Source: DASTCC01 sp035711465
GTDB taxonomy: Bacteria > Acidobacteriota > Vicinamibacteria > Vicinamibacterales > SCN-69-37
Assembly: GCA_035711465.1 (NCBI GenBank)
Contig: DASTCC010000341.1
Location: 1 to 9,031 of the forward strand
Length of the DNA stretch: 9,031 bases
Direction of reading: 5' to 3'
Position numbers and translations under genes: made by a program. Every line of letters starts with the position of its first letter. The stretch's first letter is position 1. Under the pieces are notes generated by a model. It did no database searches. It saw nothing but the letters and a program-made list of their open reading frames with translations, and was not told the origin of the DNA. Below, one piece after another: positions 1-6,820 of the stretch.

Positions 1-1
1 G

Positions 2-1507
2 TTCGCGCGCACCGGACGTCTCGGCGACTACTACTTCATCGCCCACTGGTTTCCGAAGATCGGCGTGCTCGAAGACGACGGCTGGAACTGCCATCAGTTC
101 CATGCGGCCACCGAGTTCTTCGCCGACTTCGGCGTCTACGACGTCAGCCTCACCGTTCCTGCCGGCTGGATCGTCGGCGCGACGGGCCGCGCCGTCTCGC
201 GCACGGACGCCGCCGGCACGACGACGCACCGGTTTCAGCAGGCCGACGTCCACGACTTCGCCTGGACGACCAGCCCGCGCTTCGTCGAAACCACCGCGAA
301 GTTCGAGGAGCCCGGACTGCCGCCGGTCGACATCCGGCTGCTGATGCAGCCCGAGCACACCGATCAGATCGAGCGGCATCTCGCGGCGACGCGCGCCGCG
401 CTCAAGTACTACGGCACCTGGTTCGGCGCCTACCCGTACGGCCATCTCACGGTCGTCGATCCGGTCGCGGTGGTAAACCCGGACGCGCAGGGCGAGGGCA
501 CCGACGGCATGGAGTACCCGACGCTCGTCAGCGCCGGCACGCGCTACTTCCCGCCGCCGCGAAGCCTCGATCCCGAAGACGTCGTCGTTCATGAGGTCGG
601 GCATCAGTTCTGGTACGGCGTCGTCGCCACGAACGAGTTCGAGGACGCGTGGATGGACGAGGGACTGACCACGTACTCGACCGCGCGCGTGCTCGCCGAG
701 GCGTTTCCGAACGGGTTCACGGCGACGCGGACCTACTTCGGCGGCCTGGTGACGTGGCCGTTCGACGACTCGCCCTGGTCACGCGACGTCGACGGCAACC
801 GGCTCACCGGCTTCCGCCGCGTCGCGTCCTGGGAAGTCCCGTCGCGCCCGAGCTGGCAGTACTGGCCGGGCACGGCGGGGGCGACGACGTACAACAAGAC
901 CGCGCTGTGGCTGGCGACGCTCGAACGGCATCTCGGCTGGCCGACGATGCAGAAGATTCTGGCCACCTACTACGCCCGCGGCGCGTTCCGACATCCGACG
1001 CCGGACGAGTTCTTCGCGATCGCGAACGACGTGAGCGGCCGCGATCTGACCTGGTTCTTCGACGCGGTCTATCGCGGTTCGGCGTCGTTCGACTACGGCG
1101 TCGCGCAGGTGATCAACCAGCCGTCGGGCACACGCGGGTTCACCGGCGACGGCGACGATCGCCGCTACGGTCCAGGCGGCGGCACCGACGCCGTCGATTC
1201 GGTCGTCGTCGTGCGCCGCTACGGCGAGGGGGTCTTCCCGATCGACGTGCGGGTCACGTTTGCCGACGGCGGCACGATCACCGAGGCGTGGGACGGCCGC
1301 GCGCGCTGGCAGACGTTCACGTACCGCCGCGGCACCGCGGTCACCGCAGTCGACGTCGATCCCGATCGCGTGTTGATGCTGGACGTGAACGCGACCAACA
1401 ACTCGTGGACGTCGGCGCCGGCGGCGCGTCTCGCGGCGCGGCGCTGGTCGCTGCGCTGGCTCACCTGGCTGGAGGAACTGCTGCTGACCCATGCCTTCTT
1501 CGTCTGA
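2..1507 (+). CDS. M1-family zinc aminopeptidase-like metallopeptidase (5' end outside window)
   Basis: Zinc-dependent peptidase of the M1 (gluzincin) clan, probably exported and cleaving peptides from the N-terminus. The frame is open to the left edge, so the signal peptide and the first part of the N-terminal beta domain are missing; 501 residues are visible. A GTG at 65 lies inside the domain (GDYYFIAHWFPKIG precedes it) and is not the start. Counting visible residues, HEVGH is at 197-201 and the third zinc ligand is E220 in WMDEGLTTY, exactly the HExxH-x18-E spacing of M1. GMEYP at 169-173 takes the place of the GAMEN exopeptidase motif, a variant I associate with the less canonical M1 branches. 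Y297 in YNKT is a candidate for the catalytic tyrosine. The C-terminus is aromatic and hydrophobic (WLTWLEELLLTHAFFV) and could touch a membrane. The gene overlaps the next one by 17 bases, suggesting translational coupling. The family is secure; the substrate is unknown. Confidence 0.93.
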   Translation, partial: FARTGRLGDYYFIAHWFPKIGVLEDDGWNCHQFHAATEFFADFGVYDVSLTVPAGWIVGATGRAVSRTDAAGTTTHRFQQADVHDFAWTTSPRFVETTAKFEEPGLPPVDIRLLMQPEHTDQIERHLAATRAALKYYGTWFGAYPYGHLTVVDPVAVVNPDAQGEGTDGMEYPTLVSAGTRYFPPPRSLDPEDVVVHEVGHQFWYGVVATNEFEDAWMDEGLTTYSTARVLAEAFPNGFTATRTYFGGLVTWPFDDSPWSRDVDGNRLTGFRRVASWEVPSRPSWQYWPGTAGATTYNKTALWLATLERHLGWPTMQKILATYYARGAFRHPTPDEFFAIANDVSGRDLTWFFDAVYRGSASFDYGVAQVINQPSGTRGFTGDGDDRRYGPGGGTDAVDSVVVVRRYGEGVFPIDVRVTFADGGTITEAWDGRARWQTFTYRRGTAVTAVDVDPDRVLMLDVNATNNSWTSAPAARLAARRWSLRWLTWLEELLLTHAFFV

Positions 1508-2570
1508 AGCGATCCGGCCGGCGGCGCGGCGCGCGACGGCAGTGGGCGCGTTCCTCGAGGGCTGGCGGCGCGTCCTCGGCGCGCCGTCGCTGACCCTCGG
1601 CGTCCTGGCGCTGACCTTCCTGCTCGCGCTGCCGCTCGCGATCGCGCTCGGCGGGATGATCGAAGATCATCTCGGCCGGAGCCGGCAGGCCGAGAGAGCC
1701 GCGTGGAACTGGAACAGCGAATGGGCGGGGGAATTCGCCGCCAGTGCGCAAGGGCTGGGCCCGACCCTCACCGAGGAGATCGTCGGCTTCAGCGGCACGG
1801 TCTCGACGGTCTCGCGTTTCCTCGACCGCGAGCCGCTCAACCCGACGATCGCGGGCGCGGTCGCGGCCTATCTGCTGCTCTGGATCTTCCTGAGCGGCGG
1901 CATCCTCGATCGGCTGGCGCGCGGACGACCGATCGGCCTGGCCGCGTTCTCGGCGGCGTGCGGCGTCCACTTCTTTCGCTTCCTGCGCCTCGGTCTGATC
2001 GTCGGTCCCGCGTACCTCGTCATCCTCGAAGGCCTGCATCCGTGGCTCTTCGGACCGCTCTACGATCGCTTCACGAGGGACAACGACTCCGAGTTCGACG
2101 CGATCGTGATTCGCGCGGCGCTGTATCTCGTGTTCCTGGGCGCGCTCGCCGTCGTCAACGTCGTCGCCGACTTCGCCAGGGTGCGCGCCGTGGTCGAGGA
2201 TCGCCGCAGCATGCTGGCGACGGTGGGCGCTTCGCTCCGGTTCATCCGCCGGCGACCGATGCGCGTCGCCGGCTTGTATCTGCTCAACGTGATCGCGTTT
2301 CTCGCGATCGTGCGCCTCTGGTATTCGCTGGCGCCGTCGGCCTGGGCACCGGTCTGGCTCGCGTTCCTGAGCGCGCAGATTTACCTGCTGCTGCGCGTCT
2401 GGGCACGGCTCTCGTTCATCGCCTCCGAGATCGTCTTCTTCCAGGGCGAGCTCGCGCATGCCGGCTACACCGCGGCGCCGCCGGCGCGCTGGCCGGATTC
2501 TCCGGCCGTCGAAGCACTCGCCACACTCACCGCTGACGCCGTGCGAGAGCGCCCGTCGAACTTGCTATAG
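1491..2570 (+). CDS. Six-helix integral membrane protein of unknown function
   Basis: I do not recognise a characterised family. The 359-residue product shows about six hydrophobic segments at roughly residues 33-55, 117-138, 164-182, 205-226, 257-277 and 284-304. A polar, probably extracytoplasmic loop lies between the first two (about 57-115). A basic, likely cytoplasmic stretch, FARVRAVVEDRRS followed by FIRRRP (228-256), sits before the fifth segment and resembles loops in other multi-pass proteins of unknown function. The tail (residues 318-359, GELAHAGYTAAPPARWPDSP and on) is soluble. I see no catalytic motif. The ATG at 1491 was chosen because GGAGGAA at 1471-1477 lies upstream, at a rather long spacing of 13 bases. 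The start is inside the end of the M1 peptidase gene, so the two are almost certainly co-transcribed and may be coupled. A role in anchoring, secreting or protecting the peptidase is only a guess from context. Confidence 0.85.
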   Translation: MPSSSEAIRPAARRATAVGAFLEGWRRVLGAPSLTLGVLALTFLLALPLAIALGGMIEDHLGRSRQAERAAWNWNSEWAGEFAASAQGLGPTLTEEIVGFSGTVSTVSRFLDREPLNPTIAGAVAAYLLLWIFLSGGILDRLARGRPIGLAAFSAACGVHFFRFLRLGLIVGPAYLVILEGLHPWLFGPLYDRFTRDNDSEFDAIVIRAALYLVFLGALAVVNVVADFARVRAVVEDRRSMLATVGASLRFIRRRPMRVAGLYLLNVIAFLAIVRLWYSLAPSAWAPVWLAFLSAQIYLLLRVWARLSFIASEIVFFQGELAHAGYTAAPPARWPDSPAVEALATLTADAVRERPSNLL

Positions 2571-2571
2571 T
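2563..2571 (+). promoter_or_regulatory. Extended -10 promoter element for nadE (probable leaderless transcript)
   Basis: TGCTATAGT at 2563-2571 is a near-consensus extended -10 element (TGn followed by TATAGT). It overlaps the stop codon of the upstream membrane protein gene at 2568-2570. Transcription would begin about 7 bases after the hexamer, near 2578, and the nadE ATG is at 2579. No purine-rich ribosome binding site lies between. No good -35 is visible: the best match at 18-base spacing, GTGCGA at 2541-2546, fits only 3 of 6 positions, but extended -10 promoters often lack one. Seen: the motif and its spacing. Inferred: promoter activity and leaderless translation. Confidence 0.55.
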
Positions 2572-2578
2572 TCGGTCC

Positions 2579-3322
2579 ATGTCCGGACGTGCTCAGGAAA
2601 TCTCGAGGTGGCTCGCCGAACGGGTCGCCGCGGCGGGCGCGCGCGGGTTCGTCGTCGGCTTGAGCGGCGGGATCGACTCGGCGGTCGTGATTCGCCTCTG
2701 CCAGATGGCGGCGCCGCAGCACGTCGTCGGCGTCATGCTGCCCTGCTACAGCCATCCGCAGGACGAAGCCGATGCGCGGCTGGTCGCAAACGCCTTTGCG
2801 ATCCCGACGATTCGCGTCGATCTCGGGCCGACCTACGACGAGCTCACCGGCGCGCTGCACGACGCGACCCACGGTCTGCCGACGCACGTGGACGTCGTCG
2901 ACATCAAGCAGCAGCTGCCCGGCGCCAATCTCAAGCCGCGCCTGCGCATGACGGCGCTCTACTTCGTCGCCAACTCGCTCAACTACGTCGTCGCCGGCAC
3001 CGGCAACCGCAGCGAGATCACGCTCGGCTACTACACCAAGTACGGCGACGGCGGCGTGGACCTGCTCCCGATCGGTGGACTGCTCAAGAGCGAGGTGCGG
3101 GCGATGGCGAGAGAGCTCGGCGTGCCGCAGCCGGTGATCGACAAGCCGCCGACCGCCGGGCTCTGGGTCGGCCAGACCGACGAAGACGAGATGGGCTTCA
3201 CCTACGAGACGCTCGAGCAGTACCTCGCCGACCCAGCCTCGGTGCCGAACGACGTGGCGATGCGGATTGCGGAGCTCCGCCGCGCCTCCGAACACAAGCG
3301 CGCGCTGCCGCCGATTGCGTGA
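2579..3322 (+). CDS. nadE: NH3-dependent NAD(+) synthetase
   Basis: Catalyses the last step of NAD synthesis in the cytoplasm: nicotinic acid adenine dinucleotide (deamido-NAD) is adenylated with ATP and amidated with ammonia. The 247-residue product has the ATP-pyrophosphatase loop SGGIDSA (29-35). It also has the family signatures GTGNRSE (140-146), TKYGDGG (153-159) and KPPTAGLWVGQTDEDE (189-204), which form the ATP and substrate sites. There is no N-terminal nitrilase/glutaminase domain, so this is the short, ammonia-using form; it is somewhat shorter than the roughly 270-275 residues of the E. coli and Bacillus enzymes. The ATG at 2579 gives a normal N-terminus, SGRAQEISRWLAERV, about 27 residues ahead of the P-loop. 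It has no Shine-Dalgarno sequence but an extended -10 element immediately upstream, so it may be read from a leaderless mRNA. The GNAT gene follows after 6 bases. Confidence 0.96.
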   Translation: MSGRAQEISRWLAERVAAAGARGFVVGLSGGIDSAVVIRLCQMAAPQHVVGVMLPCYSHPQDEADARLVANAFAIPTIRVDLGPTYDELTGALHDATHGLPTHVDVVDIKQQLPGANLKPRLRMTALYFVANSLNYVVAGTGNRSEITLGYYTKYGDGGVDLLPIGGLLKSEVRAMARELGVPQPVIDKPPTAGLWVGQTDEDEMGFTYETLEQYLADPASVPNDVAMRIAELRRASEHKRALPPIA

Positions 3323-3328
3323 CCGGTC

Positions 3329-3757
3329 ATGGCGATTGCGATTCGCGCCGCGACGCTCGACGACGCCGAATCGATCGCCCGCCTGGTCAGCGATCTTGGC
3401 TACGACACATCCGGCGACGCGATGCGCGCGCGTCTGGACGCGATCTTCCGGGATCCGGACTACGACACGCTGGTCGCGGTGGACGACGACGCCGTCGCCG
3501 GATTCGTCGGCACGCGGGCCGGACCGCTGTACGAGACCGACGTGTCCTACGGGCAGATCATGGCGCTGTCCGTTGCGGCGTCACATCAGGGCCGCGGTGT
3601 CGGCCGGCTGCTGATGCTCGCCGCCGAGACAATCCTGACCGGCCGCGGCGTCCGTCAGTTGATCGTCACCTCCGGCTTGCACCGCGAGGGCGCCCACGCG
3701 TTCTACGAGCGCCTCGGCTACGCCTTCAACGGCAAACGATTCCGCAAGTCGATCTGA
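3329..3757 (+). CDS. GNAT-family N-acetyltransferase
   Basis: Small (142 residues) single-domain acetyltransferase that would transfer an acetyl group from acetyl-CoA to an amine on a small molecule or protein; the acceptor cannot be told from sequence. Motif A, which binds the CoA pyrophosphate, is LSVAASHQGRGVGRLLM at 80-96 with QGRGVG at 87-92. Motif B is the HAFYERLGY segment at 123-131. The N-terminus, AIRAATLDDAESIARLV, is the usual beta1-alpha1 of the fold. The ATG at 3329 is 6 bases after the nadE stop. No strong ribosome binding site precedes it, so translation is probably coupled to nadE. The gene ends 3 bases before the stop of the convergent propeller-GGT gene. No known link to NAD synthesis follows from the operon arrangement alone. 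Confidence 0.92.
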   Translation: MAIAIRAATLDDAESIARLVSDLGYDTSGDAMRARLDAIFRDPDYDTLVAVDDDAVAGFVGTRAGPLYETDVSYGQIMALSVAASHQGRGVGRLLMLAAETILTGRGVRQLIVTSGLHREGAHAFYERLGYAFNGKRFRKSI

Positions 3758-3760
3758 ACG

Positions 3761-6757
3761 CTACTTCGGCGCCGCCGTCGCATGCGACCGCCGCGGGTCG
3801 GCGCCGCCTTCGACCGTGCCCTTCGCTGCGCTCACGACCGCCACGGCGGCGTAGCCGTACTTGACCTCGCCCTTGCGGCCGACCTTGTCGAACGCGTGCC
3901 CGCGCTTCTCCAGGTCGGCGAGGACGGTGCGCGGCAGACGATCTTCGATCTGCACCCGCGATCCCGCCGCGCCCCCGCCAATGAGCAAGCGCGGCGCCTC
4001 GATCGCTTCCTGCGCCGACATGCCGCCGTCGACGACGTTGAGGATGATGTTGTAGACGGATGCCGGAATCCAGGCGTTGCCGGCGCAGCCGACCGCGATG
4101 CGCGGCGCGTAGCCGGGAATGCCGTAGTTGCCGGGATCGGCGCGCTGCGGCGCGAACACCAGCGTCGGCACGCTCGTCGACGACGAGCGCATCAGCGGCA
4201 GCATCGAGCCGAAACCGCCGCCGCGCCCGCCGCCGCCGCGGAAATGATCGTTGTAGATGAAGCCGAGCCCCTTCGACACGTAGTAGTTGCCGCCCCAGGT
4301 CGACAGCGTCTGCGTGAACGCGATCATGTTGCCTTCGGCGTCGGCGACGACGAACGCGGTCGTGCCGGTCTGCACCCGGCGCGTCTCGTCCTCGGTCTGA
4401 TACGGCCCCGGCTCGGCGGCTGGGCCGCCGCCGCGGCCGCCGCCCTGACCCGCGAACGCTTTGGCCGGATTGAGCAGCTTGAAGCGCTCGAGCGCGTGCG
4501 CGCGGTCGAGATGGTTGCCGAGATCGACCGGGTAGCGCTCCGGATCGGCGATCCGCGCGCCGCCATCCCGCACCCGCCACGCGTCGATCACGTAGTGCAG
4601 GTAGTCGGCGTCGGACGTGTAGCGCGCGCCCGGTTTGGCCGGATAGTTGTCGAGAATCTGCAGGGTCTCGACGACCTGCAGGCCGGTCGAAACCGGCGCC
4701 GGCACCGAGTAGACGAGATGATCGCGATACCGCCCCACGATCGGCTTGCGCTCGATCGCCCGGTACTGCGCGAGATCTTCGGCGGTGATCACGCCGCCGT
4801 TGGCGGCCATGTCCGCGGCGATGCGCTGCGCGATCGATCCGCGATAGAACGAGGACGCCCCTTCCTTCGCGATCGTGCGCAGCGTCTGGGCGTAGTCCTT
4901 GTTCGTGAAGCGATCGCCCGGACGCGGCACGCGGCCGTTGGGCAGGAAGATCTTCGCCGCCTCGGGATACTTCGAGAACGACGCCCGGCCCTGCGCGATC
5001 GACGTCGGCAGCGCTTCGTCGAGGACGAATCCCTCGTCGGCCAGCGTGATCGCCGGCGCGACCAGATCCGCCCACGCCACCTTCTTGCTCGAGTACTTCT
5101 GGTAGAGCAGATCGAGACCCGCGGCGACGCCGGGGATGTTCGCAACCGTCGGTCCGTCGGCGGCCGTGCGCCCGCCGTTCGGGTTGAACAGCTTGGGATT
5201 GTCGGGCGTCGCGTGGCTCGGCGTCATGTCCTTGTACTCGATGACCACCGGTTCGCTCATGCCCTTGAGGAACAGGATCGCCTGCCCGTCGCCGCCCAGG
5301 CTCGACGCCTCCGGCTCGACGACGCCGAGCGCGAGCGACACCGCGATGCCGGCGTCGACGACGTTGCCGCCACGCTCGAGCACCGCGGCGCCGGCCGCGG
5401 ACGCGAGCGGATGGCCCGAGGCCACGACCGCTTTCGTCGAGCTCACCGCCGGCTTGATCAGCGGCTGCTCGGCGATCATGCGATCGATCACGTCCTCGGC
5501 CGCGTTCGCGCTCGACGCGCGCGCGATCTCCGGCCGGTACTTCTCGCGCAGACGGTCCCAGACGTCGGCCGACGGACCGCTGCCGTAATAGAGCGACTTC
5601 AGCGTCTGCCAGACCTGATCGAACGCCGCGGTCCAGCGCACGTCAGGCGCGCCAGGCAGTCCCACCGACGCGGCGCCCTCGTCGATCGCGCGCGGCGCCT
5701 CGACTTTCCAGAACTGATAGTCATCCGCCGCGCCGAACGCGATCGGCGGATCGTCGTCGTTGCGGTTGGGGTTGCCGTTGTAGCCGGCCGTCGAGGTCGG
5801 GAACGTTGCGATCACCAGCGCTTCGCCATCCGGCGACCATGCCGGCACGCCGCCGTGACGCGACGCCAGCACTGAGTTCACCAACGCCGCCAGGTTCGGA
5901 CCGCGGCCCGCGCCGCGGCCGAACGGCACCCCGCCTCGACCAGCGCCGCGTCCGCGGCCCGCTGCCGTCGGATCGCCGGGCTCGGGTATCGCCGAGACCC
6001 ACACGCCCGATCCGAGTCCGGGACGCGTCGCGAAATAGGCGACCCGCACGTTGTCCGGCGCCCAGGCCGGATGACTCTCGACACCGCCGCCTTCGGTGAG
6101 CCGCGTCAATCGCGGCGTCGCTTCGCCGCCGGTCGACCACTCGCGTACCCACACGTCGGTGTCGTCGTCCTCGATCGGCTCGCGATCGGAAATGAACGCG
6201 ATCGACTTGCCGTCCGGCGACACGCGTCCCTGCCATTCGGAGGCCGCGTCAGGCGTCAGCTTCGTCGGCGTCGCGTTCGCGTCGCCGGGCGCCACGAACA
6301 ACTGCCAGACGCCGCCGGGACCGCGATGCGAGAAGACGAGGCGTCCGTCTCGCGCGTACGACGGCCAGCGTTCGTCGCCGGCGAGCGACGTGATCCTGGA
6401 CGCCGCGCCGCCGCCGGCCGGCACCGTCCAGAGATCGAACTGACCGTTCGTGTTGGCGGCGAAGACGATGGTCTTGCCGTCAGGCGAGTAGGCCGGATCG
6501 CGTTCGGTGATCCAGGGGCCGGGCTTGGCGATCAGGCGCCTGGCGTCGCGGCCCTCCGGCGTCATCGTCCAGATCGCGTCGAACCACGAGGTGGCGATGC
6601 GCCGGCCGTCTGGCGCCCACGCGGCTTCGCGGACGCCGGCGGGACCGGCGGCGGACTGCGCCGCGACCTGTGCCACCGGTACCCCGGCGGGCCATCCGGC
6701 TGCCGCGGCGAGAGCGATCGAACAAGCGAGAACGATCCGGACTGACCTCACGGACAC
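3761..6757 (-). CDS. Exported fusion protein: six-blade PD40 beta-propeller, tricorn C1-like segment and gamma-glutamyltransferase (Ntn-hydrolase) domain
   Basis: Predicted periplasmic or secreted amidohydrolase. Residues are numbered from the GTG at 6757; a GTG two codons on (6751) has better ribosome-site spacing. A signal peptide covers about 1-34 (basic start, IVLACSIALAAAAGW, AQSA cleavage). Six PD40 blades with the (A/W)xPDG pattern begin near 43, 86, 130, 175, 228 and 303. Residues 374-428 (FDQVWQTLKSLYYG to VIDRMI) resemble the helical C1 domain of tricorn peptidases. From about 440 it is a GGT: GHPLASAAGAAVLERGGNVVDA, then LGGDGQA, the nucleophile T799 in GTTAF, partner T817 in TQTL, and the terminal GGADPRR. 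Ordinary GGT is about 550-580 residues, so the propeller half is extra. K509 replaces the substrate-binding Arg of E. coli GGT, and other binding residues also differ. Autocleavage before T799 is expected. The gene lies 63 bases after tkt and may share its transcript. The domain calls are firm; the substrate is unknown. Confidence 0.9.
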   Translation of the reverse strand: MSVRSVRIVLACSIALAAAAGWPAGVPVAQVAAQSAAGPAGVREAAWAPDGRRIATSWFDAIWTMTPEGRDARRLIAKPGPWITERDPAYSPDGKTIVFAANTNGQFDLWTVPAGGGAASRITSLAGDERWPSYARDGRLVFSHRGPGGVWQLFVAPGDANATPTKLTPDAASEWQGRVSPDGKSIAFISDREPIEDDDTDVWVREWSTGGEATPRLTRLTEGGGVESHPAWAPDNVRVAYFATRPGLGSGVWVSAIPEPGDPTAAGRGRGAGRGGVPFGRGAGRGPNLAALVNSVLASRHGGVPAWSPDGEALVIATFPTSTAGYNGNPNRNDDDPPIAFGAADDYQFWKVEAPRAIDEGAASVGLPGAPDVRWTAAFDQVWQTLKSLYYGSGPSADVWDRLREKYRPEIARASSANAAEDVIDRMIAEQPLIKPAVSSTKAVVASGHPLASAAGAAVLERGGNVVDAGIAVSLALGVVEPEASSLGGDGQAILFLKGMSEPVVIEYKDMTPSHATPDNPKLFNPNGGRTAADGPTVANIPGVAAGLDLLYQKYSSKKVAWADLVAPAITLADEGFVLDEALPTSIAQGRASFSKYPEAAKIFLPNGRVPRPGDRFTNKDYAQTLRTIAKEGASSFYRGSIAQRIAADMAANGGVITAEDLAQYRAIERKPIVGRYRDHLVYSVPAPVSTGLQVVETLQILDNYPAKPGARYTSDADYLHYVIDAWRVRDGGARIADPERYPVDLGNHLDRAHALERFKLLNPAKAFAGQGGGRGGGPAAEPGPYQTEDETRRVQTGTTAFVVADAEGNMIAFTQTLSTWGGNYYVSKGLGFIYNDHFRGGGGRGGGFGSMLPLMRSSSTSVPTLVFAPQRADPGNYGIPGYAPRIAVGCAGNAWIPASVYNIILNVVDGGMSAQEAIEAPRLLIGGGAAGSRVQIEDRLPRTVLADLEKRGHAFDKVGRKGEVKYGYAAVAVVSAAKGTVEGGADPRRSHATAAPK
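3777..3788. repeat. 12-bp perfect palindrome within a GGCGCC inverted pair, at the convergent gene ends
   Basis: GTCGCATGCGAC at 3777-3788 is a perfect palindrome. It sits between two GGCGCC copies at 3768-3773 and 3800-3805, which can pair with each other around it. It lies inside the last codons of the minus-strand propeller-GGT gene and just downstream of the GNAT stop. It could form a stem-loop in plus-strand mRNA running past 3757. No T-tract follows, so it is not a standard intrinsic terminator. In such GC-rich coding DNA this may be chance. Confidence 0.3.
5900..5962 (-). repeat. Low-complexity G/R-rich insert in the beta-propeller
   Basis: Residues 266-286 of the propeller-GGT protein are almost only Gly, Arg and Ala (RGRGAGRGG, then FGRGAGRG). 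In the DNA this is repeated GGCCGCGG-type sequence. The insert lies between the fifth and sixth blades, so it is probably a flexible, positively charged surface loop. Two shorter Gly/Arg tracts occur later in the same protein, at residues 771-778 and 841-848. Confidence 0.7.
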
Positions 6758-6778
6758 CGCCTTCTGGAAGAGTGAGGT
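6745..6778 (-). promoter_or_regulatory. Inverted repeat enclosing the start region of the propeller-GGT gene
   Basis: On the minus strand, ACCTCAC (6778-6772) and GTGAGGT (6751-6745) are perfect 7-base inverted arms around a 20-base loop. The loop holds the AGAAGG ribosome site and the first GTG, and the second GTG is part of the right arm. If the stem forms in the mRNA, it would hide the start codon and restrain translation. The repeat is seen directly; the regulatory role is inferred and could be chance. Confidence 0.35.
6760..6765 (-). promoter_or_regulatory. Ribosome binding site that favours the second GTG start of the propeller-GGT gene
   Basis: AGAAGG reads 6765 to 6760 on the minus strand. 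It is only 2 bases from the GTG at 6757 but 8 bases from the in-frame GTG at 6751, the usual spacing. The likely true start is therefore 6751, giving 996 residues beginning MRSVRIVLACSIALAAAA, still a good signal peptide. Confidence 0.5.
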
Positions 6779-6820
6779 GGTACTACCGCGATTGTCCGTT
6801 GGAAGTAAAGCCGGCGGCGG

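Noticed and set aside
65..1507. GTG at 65 as the start of the M1 peptidase
   Set aside because: The frame is open to the window edge and encodes conserved-looking domain sequence before 65, so the gene is truncated by the window rather than starting there.
1461..2459. A 332-codon minus-strand frame opposite the membrane protein gene
   Set aside because: It is composed of charged, repetitive Arg/Glu/Asp sequence and mirrors a gene with clear membrane helices on the plus strand.
2458..3864. A 468-codon plus-strand frame across nadE and the GNAT gene
   Set aside because: It is very Arg-rich and overlaps two genes with unmistakable motifs in another frame.
3726..5075. A 449-codon minus-strand frame overlapping the GGT domain
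   Set aside because: It is an out-of-frame reading of the same strand with Arg/Gly-rich, featureless sequence; the GGT frame has clear family motifs throughout.
3782..5875. A 697-codon open frame on the plus strand
   Set aside because: It lies antisense to the propeller-GGT gene. The product is rich in Arg, Ala, Asp and His with no domain, the usual shadow in GC-rich DNA where stops are rare.
6781..6810. A separate promoter for the propeller-GGT gene in the 63-base gap after tkt
   Set aside because: GACAAT (6796-6791) is a fair -10, but no -35 lies at proper spacing and the 4+1+4 dyad GGTAGTACC is too short to count as an operator. Read-through from tkt is as likely.
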